A stretch of DNA of 64,000 nucleotides from Pseudorhizobium endolithicum (GTDB lineage: Bacteria; Pseudomonadota; Alphaproteobacteria; Rhizobiales; Rhizobiaceae), in the NCBI RefSeq assembly GCF_902153245.2, contig NZ_CABFWF030000010.1:78560-142559 (forward strand), read 5' to 3'. The position numbers were made by a program, and so were the translations under genes. Below the pieces are notes generated by a model. That model did no database searches and had not been told where the DNA came from. It was given only the letters and a program-made list of their open reading frames with translations. Shown here piece by piece: positions 21,201 to 27,184 of this stretch. The stretch's first letter is position 1. Each line of letters starts with the position of its first letter.

Positions 21201-24200
21201 GACAGCTCGCCATCGGAAGCGGTGACCTGCAGCTGGATGCTGGCTTCTGCTTCAAAGTCGAAACTGGCGCCCTCTGCGACGATGATCTGCCCACCGGCAT
21301 CCACCACGAAGCGGTCGTCGCTGACGGTGTAGGACAGGACGTTTCCATCCGGATCTGTTGCGGCAACAGTGCCAATGACCGTACCGGCCTGCGCGTTCTC
21401 GGCCAGGCTCAGTCCGCCGGTGACGGAAAGCTCTTCCGGCGCTTCATTGACGTCGGTGACCGAGACAGTGATGAGCTGCGTGACGGTGGAGGTGCCATCA
21501 CCAACGGCAACCTCCACCTGGTACGTGGTGTCGCCGCCCGCGGCGGCCTCGAAATCGGGGCTTTCCTGGAAATTCAGTGCTCCGGTTACCGGATCGATCT
21601 GGAAGAGAGCATCGTGGGCACCGTTACCGGTCAAGCTATAGGTGAGTGCTGCGCCGTCGCCATCGACCGCGTTCACATCGAGGACCGAGGTGGTGTTTTC
21701 CACGATACTTGCAATCGCAGCGCTGGTGATGACGGGCATGAAGAAGGAGGGCGTGCCGCCGGGCTGCGTGATCGCCACGGCATCAATATTCGGTCCGTTG
21801 AGCGAATTTCCCGGTATCGACAGAACCACGCTGTTTGGACCGGCCGAGAGATTGACGGAGACGGTCTGGAGCATCCAGTGGCTCCACGGGTCAGCCGTTC
21901 CCTGGGCGTGGGCAAAATTGAGGGTGCCTTCTGAGCTATCGTTGACCGACAGGGCCAGCGGGCGTGGCGCCGTGCCGCCGTTAGCGTAACGGAAGTGGAG
22001 CGTATAGGTGCCGGCGGTAGCAACCTCGAAGTTCAGGGTCAGGGAATCGCCTGCCGAGCCTGTATTGGAGCCGAAATCGACATATCCCGTTCCCGTCGAG
22101 CCTGGGCGCAGGCCGCTGGCGTCGAGGACCTTTCCGCCCGGAGACTCCGGATTGTCGGCGTCGCGAATCTGGGTGTCGTTGGCCGGTGCCGCCACATTGT
22201 CGATTTGATCGATGACGACCCCGTCTTCTGCCTGAAGGACATATGGTGAAAATGGCTCCGGCTCCGCGGCAGGCGCGGCCTTTGCAACGGTGAACGTCAC
22301 CGGCTGCGATTGCAGGATACCGTCGGTGGCAAAGATCTCGATCTCGTAGCTGCCGGCCGGCACGTCTTCTGCGACGGCGAGCGCGCCTCCCACGATCGTG
22401 ATTCCCTCAGGCAGAGATCCTCCTCCGGCAAGGCGTGCGCCCAGCGTCACAGCGTCGCCATCGACGTCGACAAAGGTCAGCACATCGAGCGCCACTGTGC
22501 CTCCCGATGCTGGCAGGTCCTGATCATCCAGGTCGCCGGCAAGGGCGGGCGCATCGTTGACGGGCGCAACATTGACTAAAACGGTTGCGGTGGCGCTCGC
22601 CGTCCCGTCAGACACCACATAGGTGATGCTTGCCGGGCCATGGAAATGAGGGGCCGGCGTGAAGACGATCTGGGTGCCGGACACGACGACGCTCCCCTGG
22701 GCGGCCGGTACGCTTGCAGTGACGGTCAGGGAATCGTCGTCGGCATCGTCAATCAGGTCAGCGACGTCGATGACGATCAGATTGTCTTCATTGGTCGAAG
22801 CGCTGCGATCTTCAGCGGTCGGCGCCGTATTGGTCTCCTCCGGTTCTCCGGGGGAAACGAGGTTGAACTCGATCTTGTCGAGGTTGGGCCCATTGGCGCC
22901 AACCAAGGTGAGGATATTCTGCCCCGCCTGCAGCTCGACGCTGACCGTCAGCGTCTCGGCACGCCAGCCCTCGAAGCCGGTCGGATCGGGCGCCGTGCCG
23001 GCGTCATTTCCATCGCTCGGACGCACACGTGCCGAGATGTCATCGTAGAACTCGGGATAGGCGCCCGGTGCCGCCGTCGGGGGAAAGTTGAAGGTCCCGA
23101 GAACTTGGCCATCGGCATCGCGCAGTTCAAGCGGTCTTGGTGCTGCACCGCCATTGGCATAGGTGATCGTGATCTGGTAACTTCCCGCGACAGCTGCCGT
23201 CACGGGTACGATCAGGGTTTGCGATGCCGTACCGCCGGCCCAGTCGAGATAGGCGTCGCCTTCGGCACCGACACGGAATAGTTCCGCCGTCGGTTTGCCT
23301 TCCAAGTAATCGAGCGTGATCAGACGATTTTCGGTCGTCGGCGCGGTGGCGACGGCCGGATTGAGGAGGCTCTCTGCCTGAATTACGATCTTCCCGGCGT
23401 GGGGCGGGCGAATTTCCAGATAGTCGAGATTGGGCCCGCTGAAGCCGTTTGCCGTAAGTCGAACGGTGTTGACGCCAGCTTCCAGCAGAACGCGTGTCGT
23501 CGCTTCGCTATAGGTCGTGTTGGCGCCCGTGCTGGCGAAGTCGAAGATGCGATCCCATACCTGGCCATTGACGTCCAGGCGCATCGGGCGGTTGGTGGCG
23601 CCGTTGGAAAAGAAGGCATAGCCAAAGGCTAGATCATAGTAGCCACCCTCGGCCACGTCGAATGTCCATTCGACATATTGTCCCGACCCGATGTTGTGGT
23701 TCGATCCGACGCCGGAAAAATCGAGATAGGCGTCACCGCTCGCCGCATCGGCGTTGGGGATGTCGCCGGTTGCAGCCGTGTCAAGGCTGACCGCGGAAGG
23801 TTCATCCGTCGTGGTGCCGGTTCCGAGGTTTCCGCGAACTGCGCTTTCGGCTTCCAGCCGCAGGGGAACTTGTGCCGCCGCAGGAGGCTCAGGCAGGGCG
23901 GGTTCCGGGACGGCTGGCGTAATGTCATCGGGGGTTTGTTCATCCAGATCAGTCTGCGGCGGCACATCCAGCGCCTGGGCGGGATCCTCTTGCGACGTTG
24001 CCTGCGAGCTCATCGGCTGCGCCCGTGGCGCGGGGGCCTCGACGGCCTCGACGGCCTCGAAATTTAACTCTGGCGTTGCTATGTCAACGACGATGTCGGC
24101 ACGGGAGGAGACGCTGGGTTCGGCGGTGGCGAGGAAGCGGACCTGCCGCTTTCCGCCTGCCTCCTCCTCTTCCGGAACGCTTCCGGTGGTCAACCCAGCC

Positions 24201-24823
24201 TCTGCCTCGTTCGGTGTGCTGGGGTCGGCCTCGTCGGCTGCGGCAACGGGTGAAGGCTGCATGGGCGTTGGCGCTGCGCTTTCGTGCTGCGGGCCTTCCC
24301 GTGGCGCTTCGGTCGAAGACGGCTCGTCGCGCGGATCCGGATGCGGAGGCTCCGAAGCGTTCTGAACGCTCGGGCTCAGCGTCAGTGCGACAGCGCCGAC
24401 GGCCGCGACGTTCAGACCGGCCAGCGCGCCCGAGGTGAGGTAGGAGCCGAGGGTGCGGCCGCCGACGGCTCCCAGATGGGTAAGGCTGGCAATCTCGGCG
24501 CCCGAATTGTTGAGAGAGGTCAATGACAGGATGCGCGCCCCTGCCTTCAGATCGAGGGAGACGACCGCAGTTGAATAGGCTGCCCACGATCCGGTCGGCT
24601 GCAGTTCGACGAGCTGGGGTTCCTTTCCGTCGATCGTCACGGTCAAGGCGTGGCTTTGACTATGCCCATTGGCATAGGACAAGGCGAACTGATGAACGCC
24701 ATCGATCGGGATATCGACGCTGAAGCTCTTGCCTATGGAAAGTTCATTGGCTCCCACGCCCAGTGGCGAGACCATGGCCACTACGGACTGCTTGCGTTTG
24801 TCGGAATAGTCCTTCGTGTCCAT
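9233..24823 (-). CDS. Giant type I-secreted multidomain carbohydrate-binding protein (about 5,196 residues)
   Basis: From the ATG at 24823 (GGAGGGG ribosome-binding site 5 bases upstream) the protein is a string of beta modules. Approximate residues: jelly-roll-like N-terminus 30-130; CBM6/35-like modules 317-475, 477-655, 855-1028, 1588-1735, 1938-2098, 2202-2378, 3312-3492, 3495-3632; cadherin/Ig-like blocks 658-852, 1028-1225, 1392-1588, 1739-1932; malectin-like 2382-2588 and 4482-4645; Big_5-like 2595-2735; glucose/sorbosone-dehydrogenase-like propeller 2738-3212; two HYDIN/ASH-like plus D-Y-N-D modules 3772-4435; a D-x-N-G-D-D thrombospondin-3-like Ca linker 4438-4478; three C-terminal CBM repeats 4654-5145. 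It ends in acidic residues and N-F-D-L-M-M, like a C-terminal type I secretion signal. There is no N-terminal signal peptide and I see no RTX nonapeptide. A role as polysaccharide-binding adhesin or matrix protein is inferred. Confidence 0.9.
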   Translation of the reverse strand: MDTKDYSDKRKQSVVAMVSPLGVGANELSIGKSFSVDIPIDGVHQFALSYANGHSQSHALTVTIDGKEPQLVELQPTGSWAAYSTAVVSLDLKAGARILSLTSLNNSGAEIASLTHLGAVGGRTLGSYLTSGALAGLNVAAVGAVALTLSPSVQNASEPPHPDPRDEPSSTEAPREGPQHESAAPTPMQPSPVAAADEADPSTPNEAEAGLTTGSVPEEEEAGGKRQVRFLATAEPSVSSRADIVVDIATPELNFEAVEAVEAPAPRAQPMSSQATSQEDPAQALDVPPQTDLDEQTPDDITPAVPEPALPEPPAAAQVPLRLEAESAVRGNLGTGTTTDEPSAVSLDTAATGDIPNADAASGDAYLDFSGVGSNHNIGSGQYVEWTFDVAEGGYYDLAFGYAFFSNGATNRPMRLDVNGQVWDRIFDFASTGANTTYSEATTRVLLEAGVNTVRLTANGFSGPNLDYLEIRPPHAGKIVIQAESLLNPAVATAPTTENRLITLDYLEGKPTAELFRVGAEGDAYLDWAGGTASQTLIVPVTAAVAGSYQITITYANGGAAPRPLELRDADGQVLGTFNFPPTAAPGAYPEFYDDISARVRPSDGNDAGTAPDPTGFEGWRAETLTVSVELQAGQNILTLVGANGPNLDKIEFNLVSPGEPEETNTAPTAEDRSASTNEDNLIVIDVADLIDDADDDSLTVTASVPAAQGSVVVSGTQIVFTPAPHFHGPASITYVVSDGTASATATVLVNVAPVNDAPALAGDLDDQDLPASGGTVALDVLTFVDVDGDAVTLGARLAGGGSLPEGITIVGGALAVAEDVPAGSYEIEIFATDGILQSQPVTFTVAKAAPAAEPEPFSPYVLQAEDGVVIDQIDNVAAPANDTQIRDADNPESPGGKVLDASGLRPGSTGTGYVDFGSNTGSAGDSLTLNFEVATAGTYTLHFRYANGGTAPRPLALSVNDSSEGTLNFAHAQGTADPWSHWMLQTVSVNLSAGPNSVVLSIPGNSLNGPNIDAVAITQPGGTPSFFMPVITSAAIASIVENTTSVLDVNAVDGDGAALTYSLTGNGAHDALFQIDPVTGALNFQESPDFEAAAGGDTTYQVEVAVGDGTSTVTQLITVSVTDVNEAPEELSVTGGLSLAENAQAGTVIGTVAATDPDGNVLSYTVSDDRFVVDAGGQIIVAEGASFDFEAEASIQLQVTASDGELSTAETVTIAVIDVAEQVAPRNVVFDAATLTSYSTQDRGAGASVADEGATLHLDGNLWKRAPIGGDYVITTGTKLVATVTIGDTLPEILAIGFDDDDSPFEMSDGSVYQIGGSQGQAGFIDLRNGAGSPGQTIQVAIDLSAHAGKTISSLVFIADDDYAGDGIGSVSFKNVQLLDGDAAGESNNAPDVLAGGIADVTLPERGPLEIDLPFIDRDGDNLTYTVTVVDALGNPMPSFAGLQIVEGSLVGQLDVAPGNYLVTVTASDGQAQTSDSFQLTVEDVNDAPVVDANAAFEPFFGKVGQEIEGIDLYLFADAFSDADNEQLVLSVEGLPAGLSLNEEGVIVGTPREAASIITIVATDPHGARAELQLPFLIAGPTVGDVITVEAEAFTGLGQASGFYAAAAPGASGNQAIRTNPSQAGSISTNLSQNGIVEGWYEVTITVYDETDGTARFSLKIGDTVLAQNLAFDEAGTFDNPSLARGNAGQAGNLKTITFTTAVFVDADAVAQITGQSDAGEYLRIDKLTFTQVEAPEIAPSAVSLDPNLVNENAAGAVIGTLSATDPDGDTSALTYSTTDARFVIEGDQIRLADGVSLDHEAAETVAVTVMVTDAQGLQTTTDLTIAVGDVNEAPVLLDGTEIADVSFVSGAGGSIDLAPLAFTDPDANAELTVVARLADGSGLPEGFTLEDGQLQIADSVAAGVYTLEVFASDGDLESNSVSFTVTVTEPGAEPEEPFSLLIQAESGLVTSFDTDSNNTDTAIRDADNPETGNNASLIDGLRPGFTGTGYLDYGDTAGDRAAYTFEVPAAGAYEIKVRYATNTARPLDLVVNGAAPVQMAFVATGTNSQGPAEGFNNWGFETITVQLQAGSNTISFAIPAGANTGPNLDSFEITRILNSGDVSADEDGNLFLSGPDGVLTGANKDSINFNIAGRDADIVKVEVSFDGGDTRVTVLPDADGDFVVDGSGLATGSYQATVYVTDEAGNEASTSMPIQVGGDVVPPFLFEIEGEELDVSDVEATPGTPADTVGRTPDNNEPQATSANSGAGLAFDEFGLRPGYEGAGYLDMGNDVGDSASFSLEAPSAGTYQLTIRYANGGTTTRPMTVDVGGREYTVDLPSTIPPGGTVDQGWSSWAEVTIDVELAAGSNTIAFSNTIANGPNIDNITVSRDGSEPVDTREQIRFEEIIKINFEPAPGSGQFAPPAGYQTPSGYVADTGAGYGDRDNGFTYGWVDVEGGTVTHNALAQPDGSMRYKDDVAEASNLQKTYAHFEYPGASAATNERAWEMALEDGTYQLTMSIGDTGGAYDSNYVINVEGQSFMPGFTPANLEGQSPTGSAYNSAQDGEGFRSTLVTGIVTVTDGRLTIDSIGGYNTEIQYLEIEKIPDLTPDDGRSADLDFSLFAAPMADSLDGQVPISIGEDGSLPTGIDPSSSFVVAVQLQADGNRGPNIAHVENIKLVETLTGVEVEIDVQISGGADSLTIRPLEQLKENTSYTLKVQDVMDLGSITDPNGALRQFQDLTTTFVTGEAQEDVPREVAFSTQTLPNGFADGAGGYTAIEFGPDGKLYVATITGEIHRWDVNADGTINKASQETLSHDYLDVGNGERRGIVGFVFDPEDPNTIWITDNAPIPRESKAFDTPEFSGRVSKITLGDGGSFEGVQAETYIWGLPRSGGDHLTNSLEFRANPNAGQAGEPDYLLYLSQGSNSAAGAPDAAWGSRPERLLNAAILEIDPTRTAPNGGFDVRTEPVDLEDVPTTTFPASQFNDDGTYPGSYNPFAADAVLKIYATGVRNAYDLVWHSNGHLYVPTNGTASGGKTPQDPTQPGLDTVISNSPKQYDYFFTVEEGKYYGHPNVLRDEYVLNGGNPTSGLDPNEVVGGNDGNRNTDGYQTGVETDENYDLDGVYNLGYNRSPNGAIEYTGNAFGSNLKGAILFAQFSTGDNVRMIRVDAEGNIIGDDVLRRPDGSVIDDYIDPLDIIQNPVTGQLYLMTLNRGTGASQLILLTPAPGGVTADLTADEGGNLALVALDVSDPLAAVFQVNGLDSDITAIRVSFNGGPETTVTLDGQNRFTVNLDGLTGPVTARIRVTDDALNEAATTVQFTPGDEPTTPQYVTLVTIQAEDRTPGDGTSVTVPTGSNAQIQIRDAFNRETGSGVNGEGYVDALRPGAYGTDGNTDNLDGTPGGYADFGSTNADYLTFTFAADNAGSAILKFRYSNGAAADRPLQLEVNGSIVKLQSFAPTATGPDVDGWTLWSEVEIPVTLAAGQNTVTLRSVSATGPNIDQLVVLVPAEEETVPNDGEVVVDGVAYLRYEAENAELGGAPAVVSEDRDQSGDFVDFLGPDSETITWTVEVGAAGTYGIDILYALGAGKVARPMTVSVNGQVFETLPFAANSNTAETVWGAQSASLQLAAGVNTITLTAPGGVGPNVDQLRITKEPVAVFEPDYVDIAGSGRIELETQGGSAQTINGSTVEFFFTVDANGVYKLDTAANANAANGQGLTWFLNGVEVDESAFPGTGTAGEQSVYLELEAGTQYRMRIVSDAPGASALDYLDISPAPGNANADIGVQSLDPAYFENRLHFSYLENPDAVDPDAPDRDFKDTGTVRISNTGTEPLSFIDYELDGPFTLADPSIFEGLVLAPGQAIDVTVLFNRAAYTPPTSNIDGTSTVFTGKLEVITNDADDPVTTIDLAGFWQARDEGGHEPNVNEVWKIFGFGNVIDGLRLTGGGENSALSTNDVFAKTDETEVLSPYWKLADGVSEARITHIAAFHGTGGATVHIHNPGNKGQNVLLWNHEGVDNQRLLPNAGNDTSYATTTIGNGRIPDNWVGNEVFGISVAGLSTDPRLNPRGDVLVQGAQQGHTVKMFQALDADGNVIPNVYLGIMDYTGINYDYNDNMFVIEGVEPVGFGQDLRVSGLDDAAADDRLVFTNIDQPANTQQAFRNEATFTISNDGFAPLNISSVILADPANFQIVGNVPSTIAAGASAQITVRFIGTHSGTSSGADLFKSTLTITSDDFSDAVKVIQLAGLAQEFSENNSEPTVAQIVEAFGYSTDIAQGELAGGGVVETVGDEVLLPYLQRLDNSRPVEVIQIAAFLNQGNVARLGFHGLNSSTVTNLFANDDQQGQTVLPDQLVSGGGAGAAVARGTINQNGPFGIYISVDGRPTYSSWSDPEANKIDPNFGHLVGDSQGHLIRYFQALDAEGNVIEGTYIGIQDYPGAGNYDYNDHMFVIKNVKPYELTAANDANGDDINDALQLDGDNDGTVNFFDPNTTPQEPEEPEEPGGENRGDYVFGINFGGGAIANDPVLGVALAAQNDPRVTIAGSVNPGAGTDDQGNPNGANATSGSAFKTYEDGSNWTATIQVPNGTYVVVLHTQETYWNTAGMRQFDAFINGQQVINNLDPFAAAGGDDPIAVEAVVTVTNGQISINMVADIDNAALNAVTIYEYAAPGSAQQPLLGTPFLVDGDGITIDASNYDNGGQGVAYNDQAGLQGGNNGGRAGSDVEQTSSGDIGWIQNGEWLEYTVSVETAGAYNLALMLANGGGAGRSATVSFYRDGEATPYVTKVIDNPQMASWSTFTSRSNGTVGLEAGEQVMRVSFSGGSQDYRSVSLTPVAPAQTPYGGAAPSFANGVLTVDASNFDEGGQGVAYNDNPGLDGGVAATSFRPGRAVELVGSGMDVGHVKPGEWVEYTINVPAAGVYSFTANAKTPVTGANIAVSLNGTTPLGTVTLADGHAGGANFSSAAFAQSGAIQLSLGAGVQTLRLTFDGPLASNGYVLDLASFTLVAQPTQQPVGGIAPVLDVEGLTIEALDYDEGGQGVAYNDAAGLQGGTNGGRAGSSVEVTSGGNVGWIGNGEWLEYTINVEEAGSYELSLSMAVGESGGPNRSVSVSFTNGSQIDEVTVETPRTGTWSNFQETDTVVVDLDAGITVVRLTFSGGAQDISSFTLNPVSSSVAAAMLVSAADEPAALVPPETKVVPDFVPDAEEIDASAIHVSNFDLMM
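9390..10864 (-). repeat. Three tandem CBM6-like repeats at the C-terminus of the giant protein
   Basis: Units of about 160-170 residues lie at 10381-10864, 9867-10380 and 9390-9866. Each begins with a D-A-S-N-[YF]-D or E-A-L-D-Y-D motif, then G-G-Q-G-V-A-Y-N-D, a G-R-A-x-x-V-E segment, G-x-[IV]-x-x-G-E-W-[LV]-E-Y-T and a closing R-x-[ST]-F-x-G strand. Units 1 and 3 (N-G-G-R-A-G-S, W-I-x-N-G-E-W-L-E-Y-T) are closer to each other than to unit 2. They precede the secretion tail directly, so they would leave the cell first. Confidence 0.85.
11520..13510 (-). repeat. Duplicated ASH-like plus D-Y-N-D module inside the giant protein
   Basis: Two copies of a roughly 330-residue block: an abnormal-spindle/HYDIN-like beta domain (F-x-I-S-N-x-G-x-x-P-L, closing in I-x-L-A-G) followed by a domain that starts E-P-x-V-x-[EQ]-[VI], carries H-x-[VI]-[KR]-[MY]-F-Q-A-L-D-A-[DE]-G-N-V-I and ends Y-D-Y-N-D-x-M-F-V-I. 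Copy 1 spans about 12520-13510 and copy 2 about 11520-12480. The second domain of each pair is not one I can name; the acidic D-Y-N-D suggests metal binding. Confidence 0.75.
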
Positions 24824-24917
24824 CTGACCCCTCCATGGATTTGTGCGCGCCCTGCGACGTCGCAGCGTCATTGCTGCGCGGGGTCATTCTTGCGGTGGGG
24901 GCTGAATGCACAACTGC

Positions 24918-24932
24918 TTAAAAAGGCGTTAA
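24918..24932. promoter_or_regulatory. Candidate CtrA box upstream of the giant gene
   Basis: The sequence is a perfect TTAA-N7-TTAA, the consensus for the alphaproteobacterial cell-cycle regulator CtrA, and lies 94 bases upstream of the ATG at 24823 in the intergenic gap. Its orientation is palindromic, so it could act on the minus-strand operon. Binding is inferred from the motif only. Confidence 0.6.
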
Positions 24933-25116
24933 CAGGACGAATAAGGCCTAGGCGTTTAGACGAGCGCCCTAGATTAGACACGTTTCGGGCTCCGTTTTGC
25001 CATGTTCTAGCCGAATTGTGGTAGGGTCACGGAGGAAAGACTAAGCACGATGAGCTAGCTCAGCCGGCGAACGCTTCTACTTTCGCGACCTGTTTCTGTT
25101 GATAGTCCGAATGAGT

Positions 25117-25136
25117 GCTTGTTCCTTGGAACAAGC
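25117..25136. promoter_or_regulatory. Perfect inverted repeat, candidate operator
   Basis: Arms GCTTGTTCC and GGAACAAGC (9 bp, no mismatch) are separated by TT. The dyad of 20 bases is the size expected for a LuxR-type dimer site and lies between the LuxR-type gene, which ends at 25309, and the giant gene start at 24823. It has no T-run, so a terminator is less likely. Confidence 0.5.
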
Positions 25137-25308
25137 AGCTTACATCTCATCTACAGTCCAATAGCCTATGAGCCATTGGATGTTGCACTCGGCAGCCTAG
25201 GCGCGGAGCGCACCGATATGGCGCTAAACGACGGGTTGTTTCGTTTGCGCTGCAACTCATTTATCAACATGTCATGAGGGGGCGCGGCGTTACGCGCCAA
25301 AAAGGACG

Positions 25309-25974
25309 TTAGTCCTGATCCCGGGGACTGCGAGATCCGGCAGTTCCCTCGGCTTGATTGCCGATAGCGTAGAGTGCCGCTTGAGTGCGATTTTGCATCT
25401 TCAGCTTTTTCAGGATCGCGCGCACATGCACCCGAATGGTGCTATCGCTGACATTCAACCGACGTGCGATCGTCTTATTGCTGCATCCCTCGGCCAGTAG
25501 CTGCAGGACCCCCAGTTCCCGCTCCGTCAGGAGCTTTACCGGTTGTGGCCCGTCCTCCTTCGCGTGTCGAGGCGCGCTATACAGCAGCGAGAAGGCGTCG
25601 GACGGGAGCAGCTTCAACCCCGGTTGTACGATACGGGCGGCAAGATTGATTTCCTCAAGGGAAGTTCCGTTCGGCATCAGGGCGCCAACAAAGGGAAGCA
25701 GGTCTCGGAAGTCGAGAACCGTCTGGTTGCCCCGCATTAACACAACGATGCGCGCAAGATCATCCTTATTTGAAACAGACATGAGATGATGCGTCACGAC
25801 TTTTGGATCTGCCGCATCCAGAACTGAAACAGTTAGTTGCCAATCGGGTGCGCGCAGGAGTTCTACTACAGACGATACGTGCCGTACACTGCCGAATGTA
25901 GAGCTGATCGACTGTTCCAGCGCGGCCGTTAGTATTGCGCTGTCACTGACAATCGATACCTTCGCGCCCTGCAT
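25309..25974 (-). CDS. LuxR-family transcriptional regulator with a degenerate receiver-like N-terminus
   Basis: The 221-residue protein has a C-terminal LuxR/NarL helix-turn-helix: L-T-x-R-E-L-x-V-L-Q-L-L-A-E-G, then N-K-x-I-A-R-R-L-x-V-S and T-x-x-V-H-V-R-x-I-L-K-K-L. The N-terminal 120 residues resemble a response-regulator receiver: an I-V-S-D opening in place of the usual V-D-D, an Asp in S-V-L-D-A-A-D-P at the phospho-acceptor position, but no clear conserved Lys. Phosphorylation may therefore be altered or lost. The ATG at 25974 is preferred over a TTG at 26004 because GGGG lies at a suitable distance. It is encoded 485 bases upstream of the giant gene on the same strand and is the obvious candidate regulator of the secretion operon. 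Confidence 0.85.
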   Translation of the reverse strand: MQGAKVSIVSDSAILTAALEQSISSTFGSVRHVSSVVELLRAPDWQLTVSVLDAADPKVVTHHLMSVSNKDDLARIVVLMRGNQTVLDFRDLLPFVGALMPNGTSLEEINLAARIVQPGLKLLPSDAFSLLYSAPRHAKEDGPQPVKLLTERELGVLQLLAEGCSNKTIARRLNVSDSTIRVHVRAILKKLKMQNRTQAALYAIGNQAEGTAGSRSPRDQD

Positions 25975-26042
25975 GACTGCCCCACCACCCCAACGTGTAT
26001 TCAAGCAGAATATATATTAGGCGCCACGAATCCAGCTTATGT

Positions 26043-26057
26043 TTAATTTAACGTTAA
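26043..26057. promoter_or_regulatory. Candidate CtrA box upstream of the LuxR-type gene
   Basis: A second perfect TTAA-N7-TTAA (followed by CC, matching the extended TTAACC form) lies 69 bases upstream of the regulator start at 25974. Together with the box at 24918 it suggests that regulator and secreted protein share cell-cycle control. Confidence 0.6.
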
Positions 26058-26425
26058 CCGGCGGCTATGATTTTCCAGATCCGTAACATCCAGATCTGCG
26101 CCTTCCGCGGCATCAGCAAAGCTGCCTCCGAAGGTTAAGCTGGTGCTGCAATTCGCTGGACAAAGGACGGATGCCAGCACACCAGCCGCCAAACTGGCCG
26201 CCCGGGCTTGTCGAGCCGCGCCTGGATCGGATCACCCGCCGCTATCTTCGGCATGGCATGGTCTTTCACTAGCCTTCTTGCGGCCATTGTTAAAGCAGCA
26301 ACCCCCTAACCTAAAGTAGATGGACGGTTGGCTTCGAGAGGTGAGGCAAAATCACCAGGAAGGGCTTGGGCGTAGTCGCGGTGGACGCACGAACCAGCAC
26401 AACTTCGAAAGTAGCAGGGATTTCT
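26058..26425. other. Intergenic region without an assignable gene
   Basis: The stretch separates the ABC importer from the LuxR-type gene. A short minus-strand frame around 26140-26260 reads M-P-K-I-A-A-G-D-P-I-Q-A-R-L-D before a stop at 39 residues; I do not recognise it and call no gene. No terminator with a T-run is evident after the importer. Confidence 0.35.
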
Positions 26426-27184
26426 TCAAGCCCCCTGCTGCGCGACATTGATGGATGACACGAAGCGGCGAGTACGAGCTTCCACTGCTGCGCCGAAGAT
26501 AAGATCGGAGGAGCCCTGCTCAACGACTTTGCCGGCTTCCAGAAAGACGACGTCGTTTGCGACTCGTGACGCGAGCCTCAGGTCATGTGTGGCAATCACC
26601 ATGGTTGTCCCCTCACCCGCGAGCTTGCCAAGGACTTCGACCACTTCTGTGGCGAGTTCGGGATCGAGGGCCGAAGTTGGCTCGTCGCAAAGCAACACGC
26701 GCGGCGACATCGCCAGTGCACGCGCAATCGCCACGCGCTGTTGTTGGCCCCCTGACAGCGTTGCCGGCCAGGCATTCGCCTTGTGTTCCATATTCACCTT
26801 AACAAGCAGAGCCCGCGCATGATGTTCTGCCTTTCCACGGGGCCATCTGAGCACCGTCGACAGACCTTCCATTACATTCTCCAGTACCGTGCGATGCGGA
26901 AAGAGCTGGAAGTTCTGGAAGACCATGCCCGTCTGTCGGCGGATCTTCTGGAGCGCATCCCACCCCACCCTGTGGCCAGGATGGAACTCAACCGCAGCCT
27001 CACCTAGGCGCAAGGTCCCGGCATCCGGGATCTCAAGCAGGTTGATACAGCGAAGCAGCGTGCTCTTGCCGCCGCCCGAAGGGCCGATCAGAGCCGTGAC
27101 CCGACCCTCGGCAACCTTGAGGCTGACATTGTCGAGTACCTGCGTTCCGCCGAAGCTCTTTGAGATGCTGGTAAGCTCGATCAT
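26426..27184 (-). CDS. Amino-acid ABC transporter ATPase (GlnQ/TcyN-like)
   Basis: The 252-residue ATPase drives polar amino-acid import. It has Walker [10 protein letters not shown] at about residues 32-40, a Q-loop V-F-Q-N-F-Q-L-F, signature L-S-G-G-Q-Q-Q-R, Walker [14 protein letters not shown] and the H-loop A-T-H-D. Its ATG overlaps the permease stop codon in an ATGA, so the two are translationally coupled. Cystine is the likely substrate from the binding protein upstream. Confidence 0.92.
   Translation of the reverse strand: MIELTSISKSFGGTQVLDNVSLKVAEGRVTALIGPSGGGKSTLLRCINLLEIPDAGTLRLGEAAVEFHPGHRVGWDALQKIRRQTGMVFQNFQLFPHRTVLENVMEGLSTVLRWPRGKAEHHARALLVKVNMEHKANAWPATLSGGQQQRVAIARALAMSPRVLLCDEPTSALDPELATEVVEVLGKLAGEGTTMVIATHDLRLASRVANDVVFLEAGKVVEQGSSDLIFGAAVEARTRRFVSSINVAQQGA

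Noticed and set aside
20402..21934. 510-codon plus-strand frame opposite the giant gene
   Set aside because: It mirrors the codon bias of the giant gene, has no domain and no ribosome-binding site; the many other frames opposite 9.2-24.8 kb are of the same kind.
9233..24823. RTX toxin or RTX adhesin
   Set aside because: I see no row of G-G-x-G-x-D nonapeptides in the translated sequence, so the name RTX is not supported.
25040..25080. tRNA-like GCTAGCTCAGC stretch upstream of the giant gene
   Set aside because: Only a few bases resemble a D-arm; no acceptor, anticodon or T-arm can be folded.
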